DNA of 14,841 bases from Oscillospiraceae bacterium (GTDB lineage Bacteria > Bacillota > Clostridia > Oscillospirales > Ruminococcaceae): the NCBI GenBank assembly GCA_029068025.1, contig JAIEDJ010000273.1:1-14841 (forward strand), given 5' to 3'. Position 1 is the stretch's first letter. Each line of letters starts with the position of its first letter. A model generated the notes under the pieces. It had not been told where the DNA came from and did not search any database. It saw only the letters and a program-made list of their open reading frames with translations. Below are positions 6,137 through 12,277 of the stretch, one piece after another. The position numbers and the translations under genes were made by a program.

Positions 6137-7609
6137 TTAAATGCTTGCCGAATAGTTCGGCGCTTCCTTGGTTATGTAAATATCATGCGGGTGGGATTCC
6201 TTGAGTCCCGCGCCCGTGATCTTTACAAATTCCGCGCGCTCCTGAAGCTCGGGGATGGTCGGACAGCCACAGTATCCCATACCGCTTCTGATACCGCCGA
6301 CGAGCTGGAATACCGTATCCGCGACGGAGCCCTTGTAGGGAACGCGGCCTTCAACGCCCTCGGGAACGAGCTTCTTGTCCTTCTCCTGGAAGTATCTGTC
6401 AGCAGAGCCCTGCTTCATTGCCGCAAGACTTCCCATACCGCGGTATACCTTGAAGCTTCTGCCCTGATAGATCTCAACGTCACCGGGAGCTTCCTCGCAG
6501 CCTGCCAGCAGAGATCCGAGCATTACTACGTTCGCGCCCGCCGCGAGAGCCTTGACGATATCGCCGGAGTACTTTATGCCGCCGTCCGCAATGATCGGAA
6601 CGCCGTACTTCGCCGCCGCGCACGCGCAGTCGTAGACCGCCGTGATCTGAGGAACGCCGATACCGGCGACAACACGCGTCGTGCAGATCGATCCCGGCCC
6701 TATGCCGACCTTGACCGCGTCCGCGCCCGCCTTGATAAGATCCTCGGCTGCTGCCGCCGTCGCAACATTTCCCGCGATGACGGGAGTGTCGGGGAACGCG
6801 TTCTTCACCTTGTCGAGCGTCACCATGATGTTCTTGGAGTGGCCGTGCGCCGAATCCAGCACCAGAACGTCGACCTGCGCCTTTATCAGCGCTCCCGCTC
6901 TGTCAAGAACGTCGGGCGTTATGCCGATAGCCGCTCCGCAGAGCAGTCTGCCGCTCGCGTCACGCGCGGTGTTCGGATACTGTACGGACTTCTCGATGTC
7001 CTTGATCGTGATAAGTCCCTTAAGATTGCCGCTGTCGTCAACAAGCGGCAGCTTTTCTATCTTGTGCCTGCGCAGTATCTCTTGCGCCTGATCAAGAGTT
7101 GTTCCTACGGGCGCGGTGATAAGATTTTCCTTCGTCATCACATCGCCGATACGCTGATCCGGGTCGGAAATAAAGCGCAGGTCGCGGTTGGTAAATATTC
7201 CCACGAGCTTGCCGTTCTCCACGATCGGAACACCGCTTATTCGGTATTTTCCCATAAGTCCGTCGGCATTTGAAACGGTATCATCGGGCGAAAGGAAGAA
7301 AGGATTTACAATAACGCCGTTTTCGGAGCGCTTGACCTTGTCGACCTCGTCGACCTGCTTTTCAATAGTCATATTTTTATGTATGATGCCAATGCCGCCC
7401 TCGCGCGCTACGGCAATGGCCATTCTTGATTCTGTGACCGTATCCATCGCCGCCGTCATAACAGGCGTGTTGAGCCTTATTGTTTTTGTGAGATTGGTCT
7501 TAATGTCGATCATATTCGGTGTAACATCGCTTTTCGCGGGGATAAGCAGCACATCGTCGAAGGTACGTCCTTCTTTTATAAATTTTTCGTTGAAGTTACA
7601 GTTCAGCAT
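6137..7609 (-). CDS. guaB: Inosine-5'-monophosphate dehydrogenase
   Basis: Catalyses the NAD-dependent oxidation of IMP to XMP, the committed step of GMP synthesis in the cytoplasm. The 490-residue protein has the usual length and order: TIM-barrel start with TFDDVLLIPAKS (16-27), a CBS-domain pair at about 95-205, then the barrel resumes. The active-site loop GIGPGSICTTR (303-312) carries the catalytic Cys309. Other conserved parts are ADGGIKYSGD (341-350), the mobile flap with RYFQ (405-408), and VEGRVPYKG (419-427). The start has GGGAGG eight bases upstream and a promoter behind it. The gene is single and diverges from the phosphodiesterase operon. Its last codons form part of a 29-base repeat duplicated at 5975-6003, so the C-terminal tail may have been shaped by that repeat. 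Confidence 0.98.
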   Translation of the reverse strand: MLNCNFNEKFIKEGRTFDDVLLIPAKSDVTPNMIDIKTNLTKTIRLNTPVMTAAMDTVTESRMAIAVAREGGIGIIHKNMTIEKQVDEVDKVKRSENGVIVNPFFLSPDDTVSNADGLMGKYRISGVPIVENGKLVGIFTNRDLRFISDPDQRIGDVMTKENLITAPVGTTLDQAQEILRRHKIEKLPLVDDSGNLKGLITIKDIEKSVQYPNTARDASGRLLCGAAIGITPDVLDRAGALIKAQVDVLVLDSAHGHSKNIMVTLDKVKNAFPDTPVIAGNVATAAAAEDLIKAGADAVKVGIGPGSICTTRVVAGIGVPQITAVYDCACAAAKYGVPIIADGGIKYSGDIVKALAAGANVVMLGSLLAGCEEAPGDVEIYQGRSFKVYRGMGSLAAMKQGSADRYFQEKDKKLVPEGVEGRVPYKGSVADTVFQLVGGIRSGMGYCGCPTIPELQERAEFVKITGAGLKESHPHDIYITKEAPNYSASI

Positions 7610-7659
7610 CTCCGCACCCTCCCATAAACTGTTTTTTATATTTTTAACTATTATTTTAT

Positions 7660-7688
7660 ATTATACAACAAATGAAAATTTTTTTCAA
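7660..7688 (-). promoter_or_regulatory. guaB sigma-A promoter
   Basis: On the minus strand TTGAAA (7683-7688) is followed after exactly 17 bases by a perfect TATAAT (7660-7665). The predicted start near 7653 leaves a leader of about 45 bases with the GGGAGG ribosome site. The leader is too short for a purine riboswitch, and none is seen. Confidence 0.8.
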
Positions 7689-7758
7689 GTACGTGTTTAA
7701 AGAAAAATAGACAAATATCTTTATTTTTTTTTGATTTGTTTGGAACATTTTAACGTGC

Positions 7759-7787
7759 TTGACAAAAAAAGTTATAAAATGTTAAAT
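7759..7787 (+). promoter_or_regulatory. Upstream tandem promoter of the phosphodiesterase-rpe-rnf operon
   Basis: A perfect TTGACA (7759-7764) is followed after 17 bases by TTAAAT (7782-7787). It lies 35 bases upstream of a second promoter, and both face the 7863-12018 operon. Confidence 0.6.
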
Positions 7788-7793
7788 TCCGTC

Positions 7794-7822
7794 TTGACTT
7801 AATCGCTATTTTATTATACAAT
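7794..7822 (+). promoter_or_regulatory. Proximal promoter of the phosphodiesterase-rpe-rnf operon
   Basis: TTGACT (7794-7799), a 17-base spacer and TACAAT (7817-7822) fit the sigma-A consensus closely. Transcription should start near 7829. That falls on the in-frame ATG at 7827 and so argues for a later translation start, at 7863. Confidence 0.75.
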
Positions 7823-7862
7823 ATAGATGTATGGCATTTTGATCATGGGGGCGGTTATTCCG

Positions 7863-8969
7863 ATGGAAATTATGTATCCCGACTATGACAACTGCATAGT
7901 CAACCTCGCCTGCTCCGTGCTCAAGCACTTTGGTGCCGTGCCGCCGAATCCGACGCTTCCGCTCGCGGACAAGCTGCTCAGCCGCAGATGCCGCAATGTT
8001 GTGGTAATGCTGCTGGACGGCATGGGACTGAATATCATGGAGAAAAACCTCGAGGCGGACGGGTTCTTCCGCAGAAATATCGCCGGGACGTACTCCTCGG
8101 TGTTCCCGCCGACTACCGTCGCCGCGACTACTGCGCTCGACAGCGGGCTTTATCCCGTGCAGACCGCGTGGCTGGGCTGGACGGGATACTTCAGGGACAT
8201 TGACAGAAACGTCGAGTATTTCCGCAACATCGACTTTGACACCGAAAAGCCGATAGAGTTTATGGATGCCGCGCAGACCTATGTCCCATACCGCGATATC
8301 TGCTCGGTCATCAGCGAGGAAACAAGCGCTGACGCGTATTTTCTCGCGCCGTTCCGTGAGCCTTATCCCGAGACCTTTGACGATCTGTGCCGTGAGGTGG
8401 AGCGGCTTTGCGCGCTGCCGAACGAGAAGTATGTATATGCGTATTTTCATGAACCCGACAGCATAATGCACCGAAAGGGCTGCTTCTGTGACAGGTCAAG
8501 GAATCTTCTGCGCGATATCGAGAGCCGGGCGGAGGCGCTTGCGGGATCGCTTTCCGATACGGTGTTCCTCATAACTGCCGATCACGGGCATATCAACAGC
8601 CCCAAGGCGGTCATAACCGACTATCCGGATATTATGGAGTGTCTGGTGAGGATGCCGTCCATAGAGCCGCGCTGCCTTAATCTTTTCGTCAAGGACGGCA
8701 TGAGTGAACAGCTTGAACGTGCGTTTGACGAACATTTCAGCGGAGATTTTATCCTTATACCGAAGCGTGAGGTTCTTGAGCGCCGGCTTTTCGGCAGAGG
8801 ATCTCCGCATCCGCGCCTGAACGATATGCTGGGAGACTATCTTGCCGCTGCTGTGGGGGATATCTCGATCTATAACAAGAAAAGCAAAAATTTTGTCGCC
8901 AATCACGCGGGGATTACACGGCAGGAGATGGAGATCGCGCTGATAGACGCAAGTCTTGCTTACAAATAA
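7863..8969 (+). CDS. Alkaline-phosphatase-superfamily phosphodiesterase / nucleotide pyrophosphatase
   Basis: Predicted metal-dependent hydrolase of the type I phosphodiesterase/nucleotide pyrophosphatase family, with 368 residues from the start chosen here. The ATG at 7863 is preferred: GGGGG lies about 11 bases upstream, and the proximal promoter should start transcription near 7829, after the first in-frame ATG at 7827. All expected active-site elements are visible: the metal-binding Asp in VVMLLDGMG (about residue 52), the nucleophile Thr in FPPTTVAATT (about 84), Asp and His in EPDSIMH, Asp-His in ITADHGH, and the last His in NHAG near the C-terminus. No signal peptide or membrane segment is seen, so it is probably cytoplasmic. 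It is the first gene of an operon with rpe (21-bp gap) and three Rnf-like genes. The substrate is unknown. Confidence 0.88.
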   Translation: MEIMYPDYDNCIVNLACSVLKHFGAVPPNPTLPLADKLLSRRCRNVVVMLLDGMGLNIMEKNLEADGFFRRNIAGTYSSVFPPTTVAATTALDSGLYPVQTAWLGWTGYFRDIDRNVEYFRNIDFDTEKPIEFMDAAQTYVPYRDICSVISEETSADAYFLAPFREPYPETFDDLCREVERLCALPNEKYVYAYFHEPDSIMHRKGCFCDRSRNLLRDIESRAEALAGSLSDTVFLITADHGHINSPKAVITDYPDIMECLVRMPSIEPRCLNLFVKDGMSEQLERAFDEHFSGDFILIPKREVLERRLFGRGSPHPRLNDMLGDYLAAAVGDISIYNKKSKNFVANHAGITRQEMEIALIDASLAYK

Positions 8970-8990
8970 ACAAAACAGGAGAACAAAATA

Positions 8991-9647
8991 ATGGAGATCA
9001 TAACTTCCGCGTCGCTGCTGGCTTCGGATCTGTCAAACCTTGGAAATGAAGCCGCGCGCTGTGCCGCCGCGAACGTGGACTGGATACACTATGATGTTAT
9101 GGACGGACGGTTCGTTGAACAGATAACCTACGGAGCGCCCGTCCTCAAGTGGGTAATGAAAAGCTGCGCTCTGCCTGTCGACGTTCATCTTATGGTGGAG
9201 GATCCGACAAGACAGATCGAATTCTTTGCCGACGCGGGCGCGCATGTAATTGATATACATATCGAGAGCAGCTGCGACATCACTGAATGTCTTAAGCGGA
9301 TCCGTGCGCTGGGAAAGAAGCCGGCGCTGGCGGTCAAGCCGAATACGCCGATAGACAGCACGTTTGAGTATCTGCCGCTGTGCGATATGGTGCTGGTGAT
9401 GACCGTTGAGCCGGGCTACGGCGGACAAGGCTTTATTCCCGAGATGATGCCGAAGGTCAAGGCTCTGCGCGAATACGCCGACGCTCACGGATTTTCGGAG
9501 CTGGATATTCAAGTGGACGGCGGTATCAATGAAAGAACCGCCGAGGACGCAAAAAAAGCAGGTGCCAATGTGCTTGTGGCAGGCACGGGGCTGTTTAAAT
9601 CAAACGATATGAAAGCGGTGAATTCCGCTCTGAAAGGAACTCATTAA
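8991..9647 (+). CDS. rpe: Ribulose-phosphate 3-epimerase
   Basis: Interconverts ribulose 5-phosphate and xylulose 5-phosphate in the non-oxidative pentose phosphate pathway. The 218-residue TIM-barrel protein has full family signatures. The metal ligands and acid/base residues are His33 and Asp35 (WIHYDVMDGRFV), His66 (DVHLMVEDP) and Asp176 (QVDGGIN). Ser8 lies in SASLLASD. The phosphate-binding loops are PGYGGQGF (141-148) and VAGTGLF (196-202). AGGAG lies nine bases before the ATG. The stop codon is followed with no gap by the ATG of the RnfD-like gene, so rpe and the membrane genes are almost certainly co-transcribed and translationally coupled. A link between pentose phosphate metabolism and the Rnf-like proteins is suggested only by this arrangement. 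Confidence 0.97.
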   Translation: MEIITSASLLASDLSNLGNEAARCAAANVDWIHYDVMDGRFVEQITYGAPVLKWVMKSCALPVDVHLMVEDPTRQIEFFADAGAHVIDIHIESSCDITECLKRIRALGKKPALAVKPNTPIDSTFEYLPLCDMVLVMTVEPGYGGQGFIPEMMPKVKALREYADAHGFSELDIQVDGGINERTAEDAKKAGANVLVAGTGLFKSNDMKAVNSALKGTH

Positions 9648-10772
9648 ATGACACGAATTGCTGACAGAGAGCCGAGCCGGGTCTACCTCGAACGTCTGAT
9701 ATTTTTAGCGGCTCTCACAGTGCTGTCTGAGCGTATGCAAGGTGCACGAGCTGTTGTGGTGTGTGCCTTGAGCGTGGTGCTGAGTATGGCGGCGGACGCG
9801 CTGTGCTGCAAGATACGAAGGATAAAATACGATCCGCGGGCGGCGGAGGTCCCGTTCTGGGGACTTGCGTCGGCGATGATGATGCCTGCTTCCGTGCCGT
9901 TTTCGCTGGTAGTTCAGTCGGCTGTCATCTGCATAGTTGTCGGGAAGCATCTTTTCGGCGCATCGGACAATATCGTATTCAGTCCGCCTGCTATTTCAAC
10001 GGCGTTTTTGCTGATCTGCTATCCCGCTGAAATGCTGTATTTCCCGAGATACGGAGAAAAATATCCTGTTTTCGGGAGCTTTGACGGAACGCTTGTTCGT
10101 TCAGCCGAGTATTCCTTGAAAATGGGAGTTGCCCCCTCGGGCAGCATTTCCGATATTCTTATGGGATCGGTTCCTGCCGCTATCGGCTGCGCATATGTGC
10201 TGGTGCTGCTGGTGTGCGGGATATGCCTTGCGGTGCGGCGTTCAAACAGCCTTTGTGTGATGTTGTCCTGCGTGGTTTCCATGGGACTGATGGCGCTTTT
10301 GTTTCCGAGGATAAACACAGACGGCTGGAGATCGGTGTTCTATGAGCTTACCTCCGGATATATGCTGTTCGGAACGATATTTATTGCGGCGGAGCCTTAC
10401 CGAATACCCGAAAGGACAATGGGCAGAGTGCTGTACGGAGCCGTGCTGGGATTGGTGACGATAACGTTCCGGTTTTTCGGGCAGACGGAGGGCAGCTTCC
10501 TGTTCGCGCTGCTGATAACGGGCGCGGTATGCGACAGCTTTGACCGCATAGTGGAAAATCTGTCGTACTGGAAAAAGACCTATGTCAATTCCTTCGAGAA
10601 AAGCAAGAGTCAGATACAAAAGGGCGGCGGTCCAAGGCTCTCGGATACGCAGGAGATAATGCTTCCCGAGAAGTATCGCTACAACACTCCGCCGATCGAC
10701 GGAAAGGTAAAGCGTCACCGACGCAGGCAGGAAGATAAAGTGAACAAGGAGAACCGTGATGACAAAAAGTAA
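9648..10772 (+). CDS. rnfD: RnfD/NqrB-like membrane protein, flavinylation motif lost
   Basis: Divergent member of the RnfD/NqrB family, 374 residues with many membrane segments across about 15-305. Family signatures are readable: FGASDNIVFSPPAISTAF (103-120), matching the glycine/Asn/Pro-rich stretch of RnfD; DILMGSVPAAIG (169-180), matching the usual LG..GG.IGET region; and ELTSGYMLFGTIFIAAEP (233-250) with GRVLYGAVLG and FRFFG, matching the conserved C-terminal half. In RnfD a Thr in SGAT carries covalent FMN. Here the aligned stretch SAEYSL (152-157) has Tyr155 in that place. The Glu of IGET is also gone. A tail of about 65 residues (310-374), basic and ending DDKK, extends into the cytoplasm or outside. 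The start abuts the rpe stop codon. Family membership is fairly sure; electron transfer by FMN is doubtful. Confidence 0.8.
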   Translation: MTRIADREPSRVYLERLIFLAALTVLSERMQGARAVVVCALSVVLSMAADALCCKIRRIKYDPRAAEVPFWGLASAMMMPASVPFSLVVQSAVICIVVGKHLFGASDNIVFSPPAISTAFLLICYPAEMLYFPRYGEKYPVFGSFDGTLVRSAEYSLKMGVAPSGSISDILMGSVPAAIGCAYVLVLLVCGICLAVRRSNSLCVMLSCVVSMGLMALLFPRINTDGWRSVFYELTSGYMLFGTIFIAAEPYRIPERTMGRVLYGAVLGLVTITFRFFGQTEGSFLFALLITGAVCDSFDRIVENLSYWKKTYVNSFEKSKSQIQKGGGPRLSDTQEIMLPEKYRYNTPPIDGKVKRHRRRQEDKVNKENRDDKK

Positions 10773-11418
10773 GTTCAATGTCAACTCGGACGGGCTTTTC
10801 CGACAAAATATCGTACTGATGAGCGGTCTGGTGACAGCTCCGATCATCGTTGCGGCGACCTCGGCGCAGCGTGCTCTGGCGCTGGTAATGAGCTTTTTTC
10901 TGATCTCGTATACGTCGATAGTGCTGTGCAGGTTTATTTCGAGGAAGATAGCCTATTCGATACGGATACTGCTGTACGCGGTCGTGGCTGGGATAATGTA
11001 TATTCCGACAATGTATTTGCTTAATATGCTGTTTCCCGATATTATAAACGGTGTGAGACTGTATATCGAGATCATGGTGGTGAATTCGCTGCTGCTCGCG
11101 AAGACGGAAACGCGCTTTTATTTAAAGCCGTTCGGCGAAATGGCGGTGGACGCGCTGATATATGTCGCGGGATTCGCGGCGGCGGCGTTTGCCGTCGGGA
11201 TCATACGCGAAATGCTGGCATACGGCACTTTGTTCGGAGTTCGTTTGTTCGATCCCGTAGTGCCCGCGGCAAAGTCCCCGTTTTTCGGATTTATTCTGGT
11301 CGGGTTATTTGCGGCGCTGTGCAGGGTGATCGTCGGAAAACGCGCCATAAGGCAGAAGCGTCCGCGCGAGCATGAGCGTTTCCGCATAGCGCTGGAAATT
11401 TATGATGATGAGGAGTAA
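10759..11418 (+). CDS. rnfE: RnfE/NqrD-like membrane protein lacking both cluster cysteines
   Basis: A 219-residue integral membrane protein of the Rnf-Nqr family, best matching RnfE/NqrD. AAGGAG lies seven bases before the ATG at 10759, which is preferred to the GTG one codon earlier. The gene overlaps the RnfD-like gene by 14 bp. Matching features are the start NIVLMSGLVTAPIIVAATSA (17-36), the central EIMVVNSLLLAKTE (104-117) and the typical IIREMLAYGTLFG (148-160). In RnfE these regions carry two cysteines (LCP and VNC) that ligate a [2Fe-2S] cluster. Here they are Ala27 in TAP and Ser110 in VNS. About six membrane helices are likely, with a basic tail after residue 194. A redox role by the known mechanism is unlikely; a structural or transport role is an inference. 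Confidence 0.78.
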   Translation: MTKSKFNVNSDGLFRQNIVLMSGLVTAPIIVAATSAQRALALVMSFFLISYTSIVLCRFISRKIAYSIRILLYAVVAGIMYIPTMYLLNMLFPDIINGVRLYIEIMVVNSLLLAKTETRFYLKPFGEMAVDALIYVAGFAAAAFAVGIIREMLAYGTLFGVRLFDPVVPAAKSPFFGFILVGLFAALCRVIVGKRAIRQKRPREHERFRIALEIYDDEE

Positions 11419-11421
11419 TCC

Positions 11422-12018
11422 ATGGGCGAAATTTTCGCAAGGATAGTAAGCCTTGCCATGATATCGGTGTTTTCTCAGAACGCGATATTTGACCGCGCAT
11501 TCGGCGCGAACGTCGCTATATACGCGTCCCGAAAGGACGACCATGTTGTGGGGTTCACCGTTGGAATAACCGTCGTTACGACGCTCGCCAGCATTGCTTC
11601 GTTTTTTCTGGACGGCGCGGTGCTTCCGTTGGAATACGGATATTTGTTTATGCCGCTGATATATATCGGATTGATTGGAATCATATATATCGCGGGGCTG
11701 CTGGTGATGTGGAAGTTCTTCCACGGCATTTTCAAAAAGATCAAGAAATACGCGCATCTTTCGGTTTTCAACTGCGCCGTTATCGGAGCGCTGTTCTTGA
11801 ATTCAAGCTACGGCAGCGACCTCGCAGGGTATATCGGCTACGGCTTCGGAACGGGTCTCGGTTTTTTCCTTGCCTGCTTTATGCTGAACATAGCGCACAA
11901 GCGGCTGGATTCGGACAAGATACCGCGAGTTTTCAGAGGGTATCCGATAATGCTTATTTATATAGGTATAGTATCTCTGGCGTTTAACGTTCTCGTAGGA
12001 TACACAGCGGAGTTCTGA
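11422..12018 (+). CDS. rnfA: RnfA/NqrE-like membrane protein, one cluster cysteine lost
   Basis: A 198-residue membrane protein of the Rnf-Nqr family, best matching RnfA/NqrE. AGGAG lies six bases before the ATG, inside the end of the preceding gene, and only three bases separate the two frames. Recognisable parts are FSQNAIFDRAFGAN (17-30), FNCAVIGALFLN (116-127), YGFGTGLGFFLACFMLN (140-156) and RGYPIMLIYIGIVSLAF (172-188), in the same order as in RnfA. The first cluster Cys of RnfA (ICPFLG) aligns with Asn30; the second, in NCAV, is kept as Cys118. With both RnfE-side cysteines gone, a single Cys remains of four. The preserved fold and tight packing with the D- and E-like genes suggest a three-protein membrane complex. 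It is the last gene of the operon before a hairpin-rich gap. Confidence 0.78.
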   Translation: MGEIFARIVSLAMISVFSQNAIFDRAFGANVAIYASRKDDHVVGFTVGITVVTTLASIASFFLDGAVLPLEYGYLFMPLIYIGLIGIIYIAGLLVMWKFFHGIFKKIKKYAHLSVFNCAVIGALFLNSSYGSDLAGYIGYGFGTGLGFFLACFMLNIAHKRLDSDKIPRVFRGYPIMLIYIGIVSLAFNVLVGYTAEF

Positions 12019-12153
12019 TACTGTTAACGATTGACAGTCAAGGCTGCCGGATTCGGCTTAGGCTTTTATGCTAAGATCAACACTAATAAATACACTGCAA
12101 AGAACCTATGCCAAGATCAATATTACAAATACGCAGAAATTTCAAAAAGTGTT

Positions 12154-12177
12154 AAAATTTTTCTCAAGAAAAATTTT
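12154..12177. repeat. 24-bp perfect AT-rich palindrome
   Basis: AAAATTTTTCT (12154-12164) and AGAAAAATTTT (12167-12177) are perfect inverses with two bases (CA) between. With so short a centre it could be a protein-binding operator or part of the repeat element. It is not followed by a T-tract. Confidence 0.5.
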
Positions 12178-12183
12178 GACCGG

Positions 12184-12245
12184 TTCTCACTTGACTGCTA
12201 AGCGTAACGGAGCGTAGCGAAGTGAAGCGTGCAGTCAAGTGAGAA
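12184..12245. repeat. Hairpin with perfect 15-bp arms
   Basis: TTCTCACTTGACTGC (12184-12198) and GCAGTCAAGTGAGAA (12231-12245) are perfect inverses around 32 bases of AGCG-rich sequence. The 12-mer CGAAGTGAAGCG (12218-12229) from the loop recurs inverted at 14727-14738 in the other hairpin block. The hairpin ends 32 bases before the start of the next gene, so it may lie in that gene's leader. Confidence 0.65.
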
Positions 12246-12277
12246 TTTTGAAATTATTTTAAATAAGGAGCGAAGCG

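Larger units (their letters stand above)
12019..12277. repeat. Gap with two tandem AAGATCAA repeats and two hairpins
   Basis: No gene is seen. Two related 28-base units (12067-12094 and 12107-12134, period 40) share TATGCYAAGATCAAYAYTA. They are followed by AGAAATTTCAAAAAG (12135-12149), the palindrome at 12154-12177 and the large hairpin at 12184-12245. TTTTGAAATTATTTTAAA then leads into the ribosome site AAGGAG (12265-12270) of the next gene. The arrangement resembles, inverted, the block at 14656-14841. No convincing intrinsic terminator follows the RnfA-like gene, and no clear promoter for 12278 is seen. Confidence 0.5.

Noticed and set aside
6044..7273. A long open frame of 409 codons on the plus strand opposite guaB
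   Set aside because: It lies antisense to a perfect guaB. Its sequence is Arg- and Leu-rich in the way of a shadow frame, it has no ribosome site, and no family is recognisable.
7610..7660. A purine riboswitch in the guaB leader
   Set aside because: The predicted leader is only about 45 bases and shows no conserved three-way junction elements.
7827..7862. Upstream start codons for the phosphodiesterase at 7827 and 7845
   Set aside because: The proximal promoter predicts transcription starting near 7829, and no ribosome site precedes these codons. The GGGGG at 7847-7851 fits the ATG at 7863.
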